Shown here piece after piece: positions 9,114 through 18,870 of a DNA stretch of 64,000 nucleotides. This stretch comes from an uncultured Hyphomonas sp. (GTDB taxonomy: Bacteria > Pseudomonadota > Alphaproteobacteria > Caulobacterales > Hyphomonadaceae): contig NZ_OY781472.1 in NCBI RefSeq assembly GCF_963677035.1, positions 2,294,001-2,358,000 of the forward strand, written 5' to 3'. Under the pieces are notes generated by a model. It made no database searches and had not been told where the DNA came from. It worked only from the letters and a program-made list of their open reading frames with translations. A program made the translations under genes and the position numbers. The first letter of the stretch is position 1. Each line of letters starts with the position of its first letter.

Positions 9114-9646
9114 GCGATATGTCTGATACGCCGCGCCGGTGGCCGTTTTGGCTGATCGTTTCGCTGATGGTGAACATGATCCTGGTAGGGCTTCTGGTGG
9201 GCTTCCTGTTGCAGGCCAGTCCGCGGGTGCCCCCGGATGGCCCGCCGCCGGAACGCATTTCCTGGGGATCGCGCGATGATGGCACCCGCGAAGCCATGAG
9301 ACGTGTTTTCCGGGAAGCCTTCAAGGCCTCCGCCGAGGAACGGGCAGCCCGTGCCACCGTGCGCAAGCATCTGGCTGAGGCTGTCTCGGCTGACCCATAC
9401 AATCCCGATGCGGTGCGGGACGCGTTCAGGGAATTGAGAGCTGCGGACGATGCGGTGAACGAGGCCACGCATGAGGCGATGGTGACATTGTTCGCCACCA
9501 TGTCCCTGGAAGAGCGCCAGCATATGGCCAGGATCCTGATGCGTGGACCGGGCGACCGCAGGTCATCGCACAACAAGCGCGGCCCGGACGGCCGCAATGG
9601 TCCGGCGGGTGATGGACCGCCCCCGCCGCCCAACATCGAGCGCTGA
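9110..9646 (+). CDS. Periplasmic metal-resistance/sensor-like protein (CnrX/CpxP-type)
   Basis: 178 aa, starting in another 4-bp overlap. A single N-terminal membrane anchor (WPFWLIVSLMVNMILVGLLVGF) is followed by a helical periplasmic domain rich in Arg, Glu and Ala (about 60-150) and a Pro/Gly tail. This matches the heavy-metal-resistance (Metal_resist) family, whose members sense metals or envelope stress for ECF sigma systems. Together with the two genes before it, it completes a three-gene sensor/anti-sigma/sigma module. The metal, if any, is unknown. Confidence 0.7.
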   Translation: MSDMSDTPRRWPFWLIVSLMVNMILVGLLVGFLLQASPRVPPDGPPPERISWGSRDDGTREAMRRVFREAFKASAEERAARATVRKHLAEAVSADPYNPDAVRDAFRELRAADDAVNEATHEAMVTLFATMSLEERQHMARILMRGPGDRRSSHNKRGPDGRNGPAGDGPPPPPNIER

Positions 9647-9703
9647 GCAGGGTTTCCTTTCGGCGCTCACCGTTCCACAGTGGTGGCAAAACGGGAGGGC
9701 CGA

Positions 9704-11152
9704 ATGAGAGAATATGCCGATTATGACGGGCTGGGTCTGGCGGAGCTGATCCGCAGCAAACAGATCAGCGCTGCAGAACTGCTGGATGCGGCGGTCACAC
9801 GGGCCGAAGCGGCGCAGGATACGCTGAACTGTTTCACCGCGCTTTACCCGGATCTTGCCAAATCGCAGCTGGATGCAGGCATTGGCAGCGGCCCGTTTGC
9901 GGGCGTGCCGTTCGTCACAAAAGACCTGGCCGTTGAGGTGAAGGGCGCGCCGCTGACCAACGGCTCGGTTGCCTGGAAGGGCAATGTCGCCCAGCGGGAT
10001 TCGGTGCTGACCGAACGCTATCGCCAGGCAGGGCTTGTCTTTTTCGGCCAGACGACCAGCCCCGAATACGGCCTGACCACCACGACCGAATCCACGCTTT
10101 ACGGGCAGACACGGAACCCATGGGATCTGACGCGCACCTCGGGCGGCTCGTCCGGCGGGGCCAGCGCAGCCGTGGCGGCCGGTGTGCTGCCGGTCGCGCA
10201 GGCCAGCGATGGCGGCGGCTCGATCCGCATTCCGGCGTCCTGCACGGGCCTGTTCGGCATCAAGCCGTCGCGCGGCCGGGTGCCGATGGGGCCGGGGCGG
10301 ACCGAAGGCTGGAATGGCATGTCCACCGTCCACGCCGTCAGCCGCAGCGTGCGCGACAGCGCCGCCTTGCTGGATGCCTGCCATGGCCGGGAGACCGGCA
10401 GCCGCTATGTCGCCCCGGCGCCGGACCGTCCGTATCTGGAGGAAGTGTCCCGCGATCCGGGCAAGCTGCGCATCGCGCTGTGGCGGAAGGCGCCGAACGG
10501 GACGATGCCGGACGCCGATGCGGAGGCAGGCCTCGTCGCGACGGCGAAATTGCTGGAAGAGCTTGGCCATGACGTGGTCGAGACCGGACCGGAATTCGAT
10601 GGCGAGCTGCTCGCCAAATATGCGCTGTTCACGATCTCCGCGAACATTGCCGCCGCCTTCGACGACCGTTCCGAAATGCTGGGCCGGGCAGTGCGCGAGG
10701 ACGAGATGGAGCCGATCACGGCGGCCATGGCCGCGCTCGGCCGCACGGTGCCGATGGTGGAACTGGCGAAGGCCAACAATCTCTTCAACTCGGTCGCGAT
10801 CGACTATGAGCAATTCCTCATCGATGGCGGGTTTGACCTGACACTCTCGCCTGTCACGCACCGTGCGCCGGACAAGCTGGGCACCATGTCACTGGCACAG
10901 GATGGCGAAGCCATGGGCAAGGCGATTGCCGGTTTCGGCGCGCATTGTCCGATCTTCAACCAGACGGGCTGCCCGGCCATGTCCGTCCCGCTGCACTGGA
11001 CGGACGTGACCGAAGACGCAGCAGGCGGGCTGCCCATCGGCATGATGTTTGGCGGCCGGCTCGGGTCTGAAAGTCTTCTGTTCCGGTTGGCTGGACAATT
11101 GGAACAGGCCCGGCCATGGGCAGGCAAGCGCCCGCCGCACTGGGTGGGCTGA
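9704..11152 (+). CDS. Amidase-signature hydrolase
   Basis: 482 aa from ATG 9704, with GGAGGG close upstream; the ATG at 9680 lacks this. It has the amidase signature Ser-Ser-Lys triad: Lys in PFVTKDLAVE, cis-Ser in SGGSSGGASAAVAAG and the nucleophile Ser in DGGGSIRIPAS, then GLFGIKPSRGRVP. It hydrolyses a carboxamide; substrate not predictable. It is not GatA because gatB and gatC are absent. It stands alone, with a GFA-type gene 19 bp downstream. Confidence 0.9.
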   Translation: MREYADYDGLGLAELIRSKQISAAELLDAAVTRAEAAQDTLNCFTALYPDLAKSQLDAGIGSGPFAGVPFVTKDLAVEVKGAPLTNGSVAWKGNVAQRDSVLTERYRQAGLVFFGQTTSPEYGLTTTTESTLYGQTRNPWDLTRTSGGSSGGASAAVAAGVLPVAQASDGGGSIRIPASCTGLFGIKPSRGRVPMGPGRTEGWNGMSTVHAVSRSVRDSAALLDACHGRETGSRYVAPAPDRPYLEEVSRDPGKLRIALWRKAPNGTMPDADAEAGLVATAKLLEELGHDVVETGPEFDGELLAKYALFTISANIAAAFDDRSEMLGRAVREDEMEPITAAMAALGRTVPMVELAKANNLFNSVAIDYEQFLIDGGFDLTLSPVTHRAPDKLGTMSLAQDGEAMGKAIAGFGAHCPIFNQTGCPAMSVPLHWTDVTEDAAGGLPIGMMFGGRLGSESLLFRLAGQLEQARPWAGKRPPHWVG

Positions 11153-11171
11153 ACCAGACGGACGAAAGACG

Positions 11172-11567
11172 ATGAACGAGCTGAAGACCCATTCCGGCGG
11201 TTGCCATTGCGGCGCGGTGCGCTGGGAGGTCGACCTGCCGGATGCCTTTGAGGTGGAAGACTGCAACTGCTCCATGTGTGCGATGTCGGGGAACATCCAC
11301 ATCATCGTCCCGTCCAGCCGCTTCCGTCTTATACAGGGCAGGGAAAACCTGTCGGAGTACACGTTCAATACCGGCGTTGCGAAACACCTGTTCTGCAAGA
11401 CCTGCGGGGTGAAGAGCTTCTACATCCCGCGGTCAAACCCGGACGGCGCCGCGGTGACCTGGCGCTGCATTGACAACTGGCAGGACCTGAACGCGACGGT
11501 GAACCGTTTCGACGGGCAGAACTGGGAACAGCACGCCCACACGCTGGCGCACAAGTCGAAGGGCTGA
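11172..11567 (+). CDS. GFA family (glutathione-dependent formaldehyde-activating-like) protein
   Basis: 131 aa from ATG 11172, 19 bp after the amidase. It has the Mss4-like zinc fold: GGCHCGAVRWEV, CNCSMC and LFCKTCGVKSFYIPRSNP, giving two cysteine clusters for zinc. The family includes enzymes that bind glutathione adducts, but most members are uncharacterised. It may be co-transcribed with the amidase. Confidence 0.87.
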   Translation: MNELKTHSGGCHCGAVRWEVDLPDAFEVEDCNCSMCAMSGNIHIIVPSSRFRLIQGRENLSEYTFNTGVAKHLFCKTCGVKSFYIPRSNPDGAAVTWRCIDNWQDLNATVNRFDGQNWEQHAHTLAHKSKG

Positions 11568-11571
11568 GGCG

Positions 11572-11976
11572 TCAGTCCAGACTGTCGAGCAGGCGGTGCA
11601 TCTCATCGTCGGACCAGCCGAAATGGTGGCCGTATTCATGGATGGTGACGTGGCTGACCAATTCCTCCAGCGTCACATCGCCCCGCGCGGCCCATTCGAA
11701 CAGGATCGGCAGGCGGAAGAGATAGACCAGCGGCGACCGCATCGACGGGTGTGTCACACTCTCATGGATCAGCGGCACGCCGGAATAGAGGCCGCTCAGT
11801 CCCAGTGCATCCCGGATCTTCATCCGCTGGAGGATCTCGTCCTCGGCATAGTCTTCGACGATGATGCGGACCTCCCGCGCGGCGGTCTGCATATGCTGGG
11901 GCAGGCCGGCGACGCAGGCTTCGGCGAGGGCGAGAATGTCCTCTGCCGTCGGAGCGGTCTGGTCGAACATGCTCAT
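11572..11976 (-). CDS. Zincin-like metallopeptidase family protein
   Basis: 134 aa on the minus strand. The C-terminus carries the zinc site [15 protein letters not shown] (HExxHHFGxxD), the signature of the small metallopeptidase family PF06262. Its N-terminus overlaps the end of the upstream YbjQ gene by 4 bp, so the two are co-translated. No secretion signal, so cytosolic. Substrate unknown. Confidence 0.85.
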   Translation of the reverse strand: MSMFDQTAPTAEDILALAEACVAGLPQHMQTAAREVRIIVEDYAEDEILQRMKIRDALGLSGLYSGVPLIHESVTHPSMRSPLVYLFRLPILFEWAARGDVTLEELVSHVTIHEYGHHFGWSDDEMHRLLDSLD

Positions 11977-12296
11977 ACCAGTGTCACCGCCGTGCCGGAG
12001 ACTGCCACCATCATCATCGAGCCGGACTGGTGGCCGATGACGGTGTAGTCAAACTTCGCGCCGACAATCGCATTGGCGCCAAGCTTCCGGGCCTCTTCCA
12101 TCATCTCGGCCATCGCGTCGTCGCGTGTCTCGCGCAGCGTGCTTTCATAAGCATTCGAGCGTCCGCCCACGAGATTGGTGAACCGGGCCAGGATATCCTT
12201 GCCCAGATGCGCCCCGATCACGACCTCGCCGCAAACGACGCCGAGATATTTCGAAATCTCATGGCCCTGAACCGTGGGCGTGGTGGTGACGAGCAT
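11973..12296 (-). CDS. YbjQ/UPF0145 family protein
   Basis: 107 aa from ATG 12296, with AAGGA upstream; a TTG three codons earlier is less likely. It has the family pattern: [11 protein letters not shown] start, [15 protein letters not shown], then [16 protein letters not shown]. YbjQ proteins form small beta-rich oligomers of unclear role. It is coupled to the metallopeptidase by an ATGA-type overlap. Confidence 0.88.
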   Translation of the reverse strand: MLVTTTPTVQGHEISKYLGVVCGEVVIGAHLGKDILARFTNLVGGRSNAYESTLRETRDDAMAEMMEEARKLGANAIVGAKFDYTVIGHQSGSMMMVAVSGTAVTLV

Positions 12297-12373
12297 GGGC
12301 GGCAATCCTTTTGCATTATCGAATAACGATATAGTTGGGGAAGCCGCCTCTGCGTTTCAAGAGCTGGTACGTA

Positions 12374-14536
12374 CTACTCCGCCGCCGTCTTCGCCCCATC
12401 ATCCCCGCCGGTCAGGATCTCCAGCATCTTCAGGGCGCTGTCGGCGATGACGGTGCCGGGCGGGAAGATGGCGGAGGCCCCGGCGGCGTAGAGCGCGTCG
12501 AAGTCCTGCGGCGGGATCACGCCGCCCACAATGATCCGGGCGTTGGCCGCGCCTTCATTGCCGAGCGCGCGCTTCAGTTCCGGCACCAGCGTCAGGTGGC
12601 CTGCGGCGAGCGAGGAGGCAGCGACAATGTCGACGCCCTGTTCGCGCGCATCGGCGGCGGCTTCTTCCGGTGTCTGGAACAGCGGGCCGATCACGACATC
12701 CCAGCCAAGGTCCATCAGCGCGGAGGCGACGACCTTCTGGCCGCGGTCATGGCCGTCCTGGCCCATCTTGGCGATGTAGACTTTCGGCTTGCGGCCGTTC
12801 TGCTTCTCGAAGGCTTCGGCGAGGCTGATGGCTTCGTCGGCTTTCTCGGTGCCTTTCACGCCGCCGCCATAGACGCCCTTGATGGAGCGGATGACGGCCT
12901 GGTGGCGGCCCTGGCTGCGTTCGACGGCTTCGGAAATTTCGCCAACGGTCGCCTTGGCGCGCGCGGCGTCGACGGCGAGCGCGAGGAGGTTGCCTTCGGT
13001 GCCAGCGGCGGCCTCGGCAATCGCATCCAGTTTGGCGGTGACTTCGGCTTCGTCGCGTTCGGACTTCAGGCGCGCCAGCTTGTCGAGCTGCATCTTGCGC
13101 ACGGCGGCATTGTCGACCTTCAGCACCGGCACGTCTTCATCTTCGTCCAGCAGGAATTTGTTGACGCCCACAACGGTCTGTGTGCCGCTGTCGATGCGCG
13201 CCTGCGTGTTCGCGGCGGCTTCCTCGATGCGCAGCTTCGGCAGGCCTTCCTCGATGGCTTTCGCCATGCCGCCCATCTTCTCGACTTCCTCGATATGGGC
13301 GAGGGCCTTGGCGGCAAGATCGTGCGTCAGGCGTTCCACATAATAGGAGCCGCCCCACATATCGACCGTCTGGCAGGCGCCGGCTTCCTGTTGCAGGAAC
13401 AGCTGGGTGTTCCGGCTGATCCGGGCGGAGAAGTCCGTCGGCAGGGCAAGCGCTTCGTCGAAGCTATTCGTGTGCAGCGACTGCGTCTGCCCGCCCGTGG
13501 CCGCAATGGCCTCAAGGCAGGTGCGGATGACGTTGTTGTAGACATCCTGCGCGGTGAGCGACCAGCCGGACGTCTGCGAGTGCGTCCGCAGGCTGAGGGA
13601 TTTCGGGTTCTTCGGGTTGAAATTCTCTTTCACGAGCTTCGCCCAGAGCAGGCGCGCAGCCCGCATCTTGGCGACTTCCATGAACGTGTTCATGCCGATC
13701 GCCCAGAAGAAGGACAGGCGCGGCGCAAACGCGTCCACATCAAGCCCTGCGGCCACACCGGCGCGGATATATTCGATGCCGTCGGCCAGCGTATAGGCCA
13801 GCTCCAGGTCTGCCGTCGCACCGGCTTCCTGCATGTGGTAGCCCGAGATCGAGATCGAGTTGAACTTCGGCATGTTCTGCGACGTATAGGCGAAGATATC
13901 CGAAATGATCCGCATCGACGGCTTGGGCGGATAGATATAGGTGTTCCGCACCATGAATTCTTTGAGGATGTCGTTCTGGATCGTCCCGGCCAGTTTCTCC
14001 GGCCCGACGCCCTGTTCCTCAGCCGCCACGATATAGAGCGCGAGGATCGGCAGCACGGCGCCGTTCATCGTCATGGAGACAGACATCTTGTCCAGCGGAA
14101 TACCGGAGAAGAGGGTGCGCATGTCGTAAATGGAGTCGATGGCCACACCGGCCATGCCGACATCGCCCGACACGCGGACGTGATCGGAATCGTAGCCGCG
14201 GTGTGTGGCCAGGTCAAAAGCGACCGACAGGCCTTTCTGGCCAGCGGCGAGGTTGCGGCGATAGAAGGCGTTGGAGTCTTCTGCGGTTGAGAAGCCCGCA
14301 TACTGACGAACCGTCCAGGGCTGGTTCGTGTACATGGTCGGGTAAGGGCCACGGCCGAACGGGGCGAGCCCCGGGAAATCGTCCAGATAGTCCAGCCCGG
14401 CGCGGTCAGCCTCTGTGTAGGCCGTTTTCACTTCGACGCCTTCCGGGGTTTCCCAGGCCTCGCCAAGCTTTGGCGAGGCGGCTTTCGCGTGCGGGGCGCC
14501 GAGGTCGAGTTTCGTGAAGTCGGGGAAGTCTGTCAT
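12374..14536 (-). CDS. mutB: Methylmalonyl-CoA mutase, large (catalytic) subunit
   Basis: 720 aa. Catalyses the B12-dependent interconversion of methylmalonyl-CoA and succinyl-CoA in propionate breakdown. The N-terminal TIM barrel has [31 protein letters not shown] and FFWAIGMN. The C-terminal cobalamin domain carries [14 protein letters not shown] (the DxHxxG cobalt-ligand motif), then SSLAAGH and GGVIPPQD. It is the last gene of a minus-strand run mutA-ORF118-mutB with 4-bp overlaps at both joins, so the three genes are one translationally coupled operon. Confidence 0.97.
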   Translation of the reverse strand: MTDFPDFTKLDLGAPHAKAASPKLGEAWETPEGVEVKTAYTEADRAGLDYLDDFPGLAPFGRGPYPTMYTNQPWTVRQYAGFSTAEDSNAFYRRNLAAGQKGLSVAFDLATHRGYDSDHVRVSGDVGMAGVAIDSIYDMRTLFSGIPLDKMSVSMTMNGAVLPILALYIVAAEEQGVGPEKLAGTIQNDILKEFMVRNTYIYPPKPSMRIISDIFAYTSQNMPKFNSISISGYHMQEAGATADLELAYTLADGIEYIRAGVAAGLDVDAFAPRLSFFWAIGMNTFMEVAKMRAARLLWAKLVKENFNPKNPKSLSLRTHSQTSGWSLTAQDVYNNVIRTCLEAIAATGGQTQSLHTNSFDEALALPTDFSARISRNTQLFLQQEAGACQTVDMWGGSYYVERLTHDLAAKALAHIEEVEKMGGMAKAIEEGLPKLRIEEAAANTQARIDSGTQTVVGVNKFLLDEDEDVPVLKVDNAAVRKMQLDKLARLKSERDEAEVTAKLDAIAEAAAGTEGNLLALAVDAARAKATVGEISEAVERSQGRHQAVIRSIKGVYGGGVKGTEKADEAISLAEAFEKQNGRKPKVYIAKMGQDGHDRGQKVVASALMDLGWDVVIGPLFQTPEEAAADAREQGVDIVAASSLAAGHLTLVPELKRALGNEGAANARIIVGGVIPPQDFDALYAAGASAIFPPGTVIADSALKMLEILTGGDDGAKTAAE

Positions 14537-14889
14537 CGGGACATCTCCAGATTAGCCGTCCATTCGGGGGTCGGCTGTTTCAGGATGAGGGTTTCGCCGG
14601 ACGTGGCGACATAAGGTTTGCCGTTCTGATCGACGGCGCCAAACACATAGCCCGACCGGTCGGCGGACCATTGTGCCTGCAGAATGATGACGGACACCCG
14701 GTCACCATTGGCGCGCGTCAGCACGGCGGGCAGCGGGCATTCGATCGGGGCGACACTGTCATTGCCTGATCCGGCCGTGGCGAAGATGGCACGGTTTTCC
14801 CGTACATCCCGCTCAATTGCCGGGCGGCCTTCCACGCAAGGGTGGTGCTCCCAGTTATCGAGAGTGAATTCCAGCATCATGGCGATCAC
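14533..14889 (-). CDS. Small hypothetical protein inside the methylmalonyl-CoA mutase operon
   Basis: 118 aa from GTG 14889, or 115 aa from ATG 14880. It overlaps the mutA stop by 4 bp (GTGA) and mutB by 4 bp, so it is coupled on both sides. It has no membrane segment or clear motif; the sequence is mixed beta-type ([34 protein letters not shown]). I do not recognise it. Its place between the two subunits suggests a role in mutase assembly, but it could be a hitchhiker. Confidence 0.7.
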   Translation of the reverse strand: MIAMMLEFTLDNWEHHPCVEGRPAIERDVRENRAIFATAGSGNDSVAPIECPLPAVLTRANGDRVSVIILQAQWSADRSGYVFGAVDQNGKPYVATSGETLILKQPTPEWTANLEMSR

Positions 14890-16793
14890 AGCCCCAGTTC
14901 TGCGTGGGCGAGTTTCAGAGTGTGCAGTACGTCGCAGCCCATGAAGATCTGCGAGTCGATGCCGTCGCCTTCATGCTTGCCGGCGATCCAGACATGTTGC
15001 GCGCCCGCCTCTTTCAGGGCCCTGGCGGCAGCGTCTGCCTCGTCAGCATAGCGGGCGTCAGCACCGCAGAGGCAGGCGATGCGAAGGCCGGAGGCCTTGA
15101 ACGCGGCGGCGATCTCTGCGGCATCCTTCGGCGGCACCGGTGGCTCTTTCGCGGTCAGGCCGCCTGCAGCGAACAGGTTGCGGGCAAAGTCTGCGCGGGC
15201 CGTGTATTCGGCGAGCGGTCCAAGCGTTGCGAGGAAGATTGCCGGTTGTTTCGCAGCGGCGGCCGCCTTGTCGCGCAGGGCTTCGAAGTCTTCCCCGAGA
15301 TGGATCGGCTTCAGCGGCTCGGCAGTGGCATCGTTGCCCGTCTCTGGTGGCATGTCCGGCAGCAGCGCCTGCAGCGCTTCGTCCGTCAGTTCCGCGCCGG
15401 TGCGCAGGTGCGGGGTGTCGGCCACCGGGGCGGCGATTTCGTCCAGCAACGGGAATTCGGAAACGCCCGTGACCGGGATCTTGCGCTTGGCGATATCTTT
15501 GGCGCGGGCGTCGCGGGCCGCTTTCACGCGGCCCTGGAAAGCGCCGGACATGAGGGACGCGGCATAGCCGCCTTCGCCTTCGATCGTCTGGAATTCGGCC
15601 CAGGCCGCTTCGGCCAGTTCGCTGGCAAATGTTTCGGTGAACCAGGCGCCGCCTGTCGGGTCCGCCACGCGGCCGAGCTGGCTTTCTTCCATGGCGATCA
15701 GCTGGGTGTTGCGTGCGATGCGGCGGCCGAGTTCTTCCGGCGTGCCCAGCGGTTCATTGAAAGCACGGATGGTCAGGATGTCTGCGCCGCCAACAGCCCC
15801 GGCAAAAGCGGCGGCTGTGCCCCGCAGCATGTTCGTCCAGGCATCATAACGCGTCAGCATGCGGGCAGAGCTGTAGCCCTGAATGCGCATGGGTCGGGCC
15901 TCAAGCCCGAGGGCCTCTTCGACGCGGGCCCACAACCGGCGGGCAGCGCGCAGCTTCGCAACGCCGATGCCGTAATTGGCGTCCAGGGCCAGGCAGAAGA
16001 TCGTCTTCGCCACAACATCCGCAGCATTCATGTGTGGGGCGAGGCGGCGCAGCGTGTCGACCGCAGAGGCGATCAGCGCGGCCAGCTCCTGCGCTTCCGA
16101 TCCACCCGCCTCATGCACGGCGCGGGCGTCGATGCGGAACAGGTTCGCGGCGGGGTATTTTCCGGCCAGAACTCTGGCGAGCGCGCCTGCCTCGGCAAAA
16201 GCCGGGTCGACACCGTCAGCCAGCATGCCGGTGCGGGCGAGGGCACCCAGCGGGTCCATGTTGAAGTCGAGTTTCGAGCCAGCCTTGTTCCGCGCCCACT
16301 CAGCCAGGAAGGCGGCTTCGCGTGTGCCGGAGGTCATGACCGGGTCAAGCGCTACGCCGGCAATGGTCGCGTCGACGCCGTTCAGGGCAATGTCAAAGTC
16401 CGGCATAGTCATGGCCTGGACACCGTGTCGTCCGGTCGGATCGATGCAGAGTTCAACCGAACTCACGCCCCGTTCCAGGTCGCGCAGCACTTCCCCATGC
16501 GTGTGCGATGGCGAGGCATGGGTAAAGGCCTGCCGGATATCCCAGGGCAGCCACGGGTCTGGCGCCGCTGTCGGTCCGCGCAGATAGGGCGCCACGCCGG
16601 GCGTGCCCAGCGGGTCCTCCGAAGCGGGGAAATCGCTCTCACGGTAGAGCGGGCGAATCTTCAGCCCATCCGCCGTGGTGCGGGTGATTGCATCAATGCC
16701 ACGGCCCTTGAGGGCCTTTTCGACCGAAGCCATCCATTCGGCTTCGGTGGCGTCGGGAAAAGTGCTCGAAAGCGGGAGGATATCGTCTGCCAT
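14886..16793 (-). CDS. mutA: Methylmalonyl-CoA mutase, small subunit
   Basis: 635 aa from ATG 16793. The barrel region matches the large subunit (YLRGPTAAPDPWLPWDIRQAF; RNTQLIAMEESQLGRVADPTGGAWFTETF), but the C-terminal domain lacks the DxHxxG cobalt-ligand motif: it reads ATLGPLAEYTARADFA. This is the usual state of the non-catalytic partner in heterodimeric mutases. First gene of the three-gene operon. Confidence 0.93.
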   Translation of the reverse strand: MADDILPLSSTFPDATEAEWMASVEKALKGRGIDAITRTTADGLKIRPLYRESDFPASEDPLGTPGVAPYLRGPTAAPDPWLPWDIRQAFTHASPSHTHGEVLRDLERGVSSVELCIDPTGRHGVQAMTMPDFDIALNGVDATIAGVALDPVMTSGTREAAFLAEWARNKAGSKLDFNMDPLGALARTGMLADGVDPAFAEAGALARVLAGKYPAANLFRIDARAVHEAGGSEAQELAALIASAVDTLRRLAPHMNAADVVAKTIFCLALDANYGIGVAKLRAARRLWARVEEALGLEARPMRIQGYSSARMLTRYDAWTNMLRGTAAAFAGAVGGADILTIRAFNEPLGTPEELGRRIARNTQLIAMEESQLGRVADPTGGAWFTETFASELAEAAWAEFQTIEGEGGYAASLMSGAFQGRVKAARDARAKDIAKRKIPVTGVSEFPLLDEIAAPVADTPHLRTGAELTDEALQALLPDMPPETGNDATAEPLKPIHLGEDFEALRDKAAAAAKQPAIFLATLGPLAEYTARADFARNLFAAGGLTAKEPPVPPKDAAEIAAAFKASGLRIACLCGADARYADEADAAARALKEAGAQHVWIAGKHEGDGIDSQIFMGCDVLHTLKLAHAELGL

Positions 16794-16927
16794 GATGGAT
16801 CCGTTTATTGGCGGAAAGAATTGCAAAAGGGAACCACTTACTTGGCGGCATTCCGTAGCGGCCCGGAACGAGTTGACGCAAGCGTCTTTTGGTGCGATTG
16901 AGAATTATTCGCAAAAAGGAGATTCCC

Positions 16928-17281
16928 ATGACACAAGCACGCGCGGTTCTGAGGCTCGTTTCCTGCGAAAACCCTGAAAATACAGTCGATTCCGGTCACC
17001 CTGAAACTGGCGCACGCCGGGCCGAAGCACAGCAACAAGGAAGTGCGGACCATCGTCCGGCGGACACTTCCTGCCTGTGCGGGCCGCTGCAAGGCGAGGG
17101 CGATGCAGCGCGCGGCGTGCGCCAGGACCTTCTGAAAGAGTGGATGGGGTCTCACACCCGAATCCTCGGCCTCTGGCTCGACAGGCTCCTGGAGGAGGGT
17201 GACGACGCCGAACTCGTCTCCATGATTCACCGCCAGCACGCCTGGCTGTCCATGATGCAGGCGCGGATGGAGCGCGGCTGA
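16928..17281 (+). CDS. Hypothetical protein
   Basis: 117 aa from ATG 16928, with AAGGAG 8 nt upstream. The first half is polar and likely disordered, with two cysteines close together (SCLCG). The second half is helical (LLKEWMGSHTRILGLWLDRLLEEGDDAELVSMIHRQ, split here only as description). It is divergent from the mutase operon. Not recognised. Confidence 0.6.
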   Translation: MTQARAVLRLVSCENPENTVDSGHPETGARRAEAQQQGSADHRPADTSCLCGPLQGEGDAARGVRQDLLKEWMGSHTRILGLWLDRLLEEGDDAELVSMIHRQHAWLSMMQARMERG

Positions 17282-17353
17282 CCTCACGTCCGGCTTGCGG
17301 CATTCCCGCGCGGCAGGTTTAGTTCCCGGCAGAAAAACACCGGGAGGAAAACC

Positions 17354-17914
17354 ATGAGACTGAAAGCCCCGCGCATCGCGCCGCTCGCCGATTCAGAGAT
17401 CACGCCTGAACAGAAGGACGCGCTGGGCGACCGGTTCAAGGGAGAAATCTACAATATTTTCCGCACGCTTGCCCGCGCGCCCAAGGCCTATAAGCGCTTT
17501 ATGGGTTGGGGCGGCTACATCCTGTCCAAATACAACGATCTGAACGAACGCGACCGGGAGCTGGTCATCCTGCGCACCGGGTTCAACTGGAAGGCCGGCT
17601 ATGAGTGGGCCCAGCATGTGCGCATAGGCCTTCAGTGCGGTCTCACCGAAGCGGAAATCGAGCGCATCAAGGCCGGGCCGGAGGCGCCGGGCTGGAGCGC
17701 CAACGACAAGGCGCTGTTGCAGGCGACCGATGAGCTGACGTCCGACGCGTTCATCACGGATGCAACCTGGGCCGCGCTGTCCGGTTTCACTGAAAAGCAG
17801 CGCATGGATCTGGTCATGACGGTCGGCCAGTACACGCAGGTCTCCATGATGCTGAACTCTTTTGGCGTGCCGCTGGACGATGACCTGACCCTCGATCCGG
17901 ACCTTGCCAAATGA
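17354..17914 (+). CDS. Carboxymuconolactone decarboxylase (AhpD-like) family protein
   Basis: 186 aa, preceded by GGGAGG. All-helical CMD fold with LNERDRELVILRTGFNW and EWAQHVRIG. The redox CxxC of AhpD is absent, and the Glu/His pair of true decarboxylases is only partly recognisable, so the reaction cannot be named. The stop overlaps the SDR start by 4 bp, so the two enzymes probably act in one pathway. Confidence 0.85.
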   Translation: MRLKAPRIAPLADSEITPEQKDALGDRFKGEIYNIFRTLARAPKAYKRFMGWGGYILSKYNDLNERDRELVILRTGFNWKAGYEWAQHVRIGLQCGLTEAEIERIKAGPEAPGWSANDKALLQATDELTSDAFITDATWAALSGFTEKQRMDLVMTVGQYTQVSMMLNSFGVPLDDDLTLDPDLAK

Positions 17915-18726
17915 GCCTGGCCGACGTGACAGGGCGCCTGTCCGGCAAGGTCGCCATTGTGACCGGTGCCGGTCAGACGCCGGGCGAAACGATCGGCAAT
18001 GGCAAGGCGATCGCCATGCTGTTCGCCCGGGCCGGTGCGCGTGTTCTGTGTGTGGATCGCAGCATCGAACGTGCAGAGGCCACCGCATCGGACATCCTTG
18101 CCGGGGGTGGCATGGCGAGAGCGTTTGCCGCGGACGTCAGCAAGCCCGCGGATGCAGCCGCCATTGCTGACACAGCTGAAGCAGCCATTGGCCCGCCGGA
18201 TATTCTTATCAACAATGTTGGTATCGGCGATGCGGGGGATGGCCCGCCGCACAGGCTCACGGAGGAAGCCTTCGACCGGACACTGAGGATCAACCTGAAG
18301 GGCGCCTGGCTTGTGACCAGGGCACTTCTGCCCGGCATGCGGGAACGCCGCAGCGGGGCCATCGTCAACATTTCGTCGCTGGCATCGCTCGCGGGCGGCT
18401 TTCAGATGGCTTACGAAGTGTCCAAGGCGGGTATGAACCGCATGACGCTGAGTGTCGCAAACTCCGGCGCGTCGCGCGGCGTAAGGTGCAATGCCATCCT
18501 GCCGGGTCTGATGGATACGCCCATGGCTATCCGCGGTATCGCGAAGAAGCGCGGCGTTCCGGAGAACGAGTTGCGCAAGGAGAGAGCCGCACGTGTGCCT
18601 CTGGGATTCATGGGGTCCGGCTGGGACACGGCCCACGCGGCGCTGTTCCTGGCCAGCGATGAAGCGCGCTTCATTACGGGCGCTCTGTTGCCCGTCGATG
18701 GCGGCGGTAGCGCGCGGATTGGCTGA
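17911..18726 (+). CDS. Short-chain dehydrogenase/reductase
   Basis: 271 aa. Rossmann fold with an unusual, longer glycine motif (VTGAGQTPGETIGNGKAIA), then NNVG, catalytic Ser in NISSLASLAGG, and Tyr-x3-Lys in YEVSKAG. Likely NAD(P)-dependent alcohol or ketone oxidoreductase. Coupled by ATGA overlap to the CMD-family gene. Substrate unknown. Confidence 0.92.
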   Translation: MSLADVTGRLSGKVAIVTGAGQTPGETIGNGKAIAMLFARAGARVLCVDRSIERAEATASDILAGGGMARAFAADVSKPADAAAIADTAEAAIGPPDILINNVGIGDAGDGPPHRLTEEAFDRTLRINLKGAWLVTRALLPGMRERRSGAIVNISSLASLAGGFQMAYEVSKAGMNRMTLSVANSGASRGVRCNAILPGLMDTPMAIRGIAKKRGVPENELRKERAARVPLGFMGSGWDTAHAALFLASDEARFITGALLPVDGGGSARIG

Positions 18727-18870
18727 CAGGCGCAATACGGGTTGGGCATTGAGCGCGGGGGCCAAGCTCTCTAGGCTTTGCTGTTCCTTCTTAACGCGCC
18801 GTTGTGGTGCGCATGCCGGCCGGGATTGTCCTGTGCCGGTCTCACCCTGTTGTCAGAGGCACAGCGCGCC

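Noticed and set aside
12335..14290. 651-codon open frame antisense to mutB
   Set aside because: It is the shadow of a GC-rich gene; the minus-strand frame gives clear mutase motifs and this frame gives none.
14904..16901. 665-codon open frame antisense to mutA
   Set aside because: Same reason: the opposite strand encodes the mutase small subunit.
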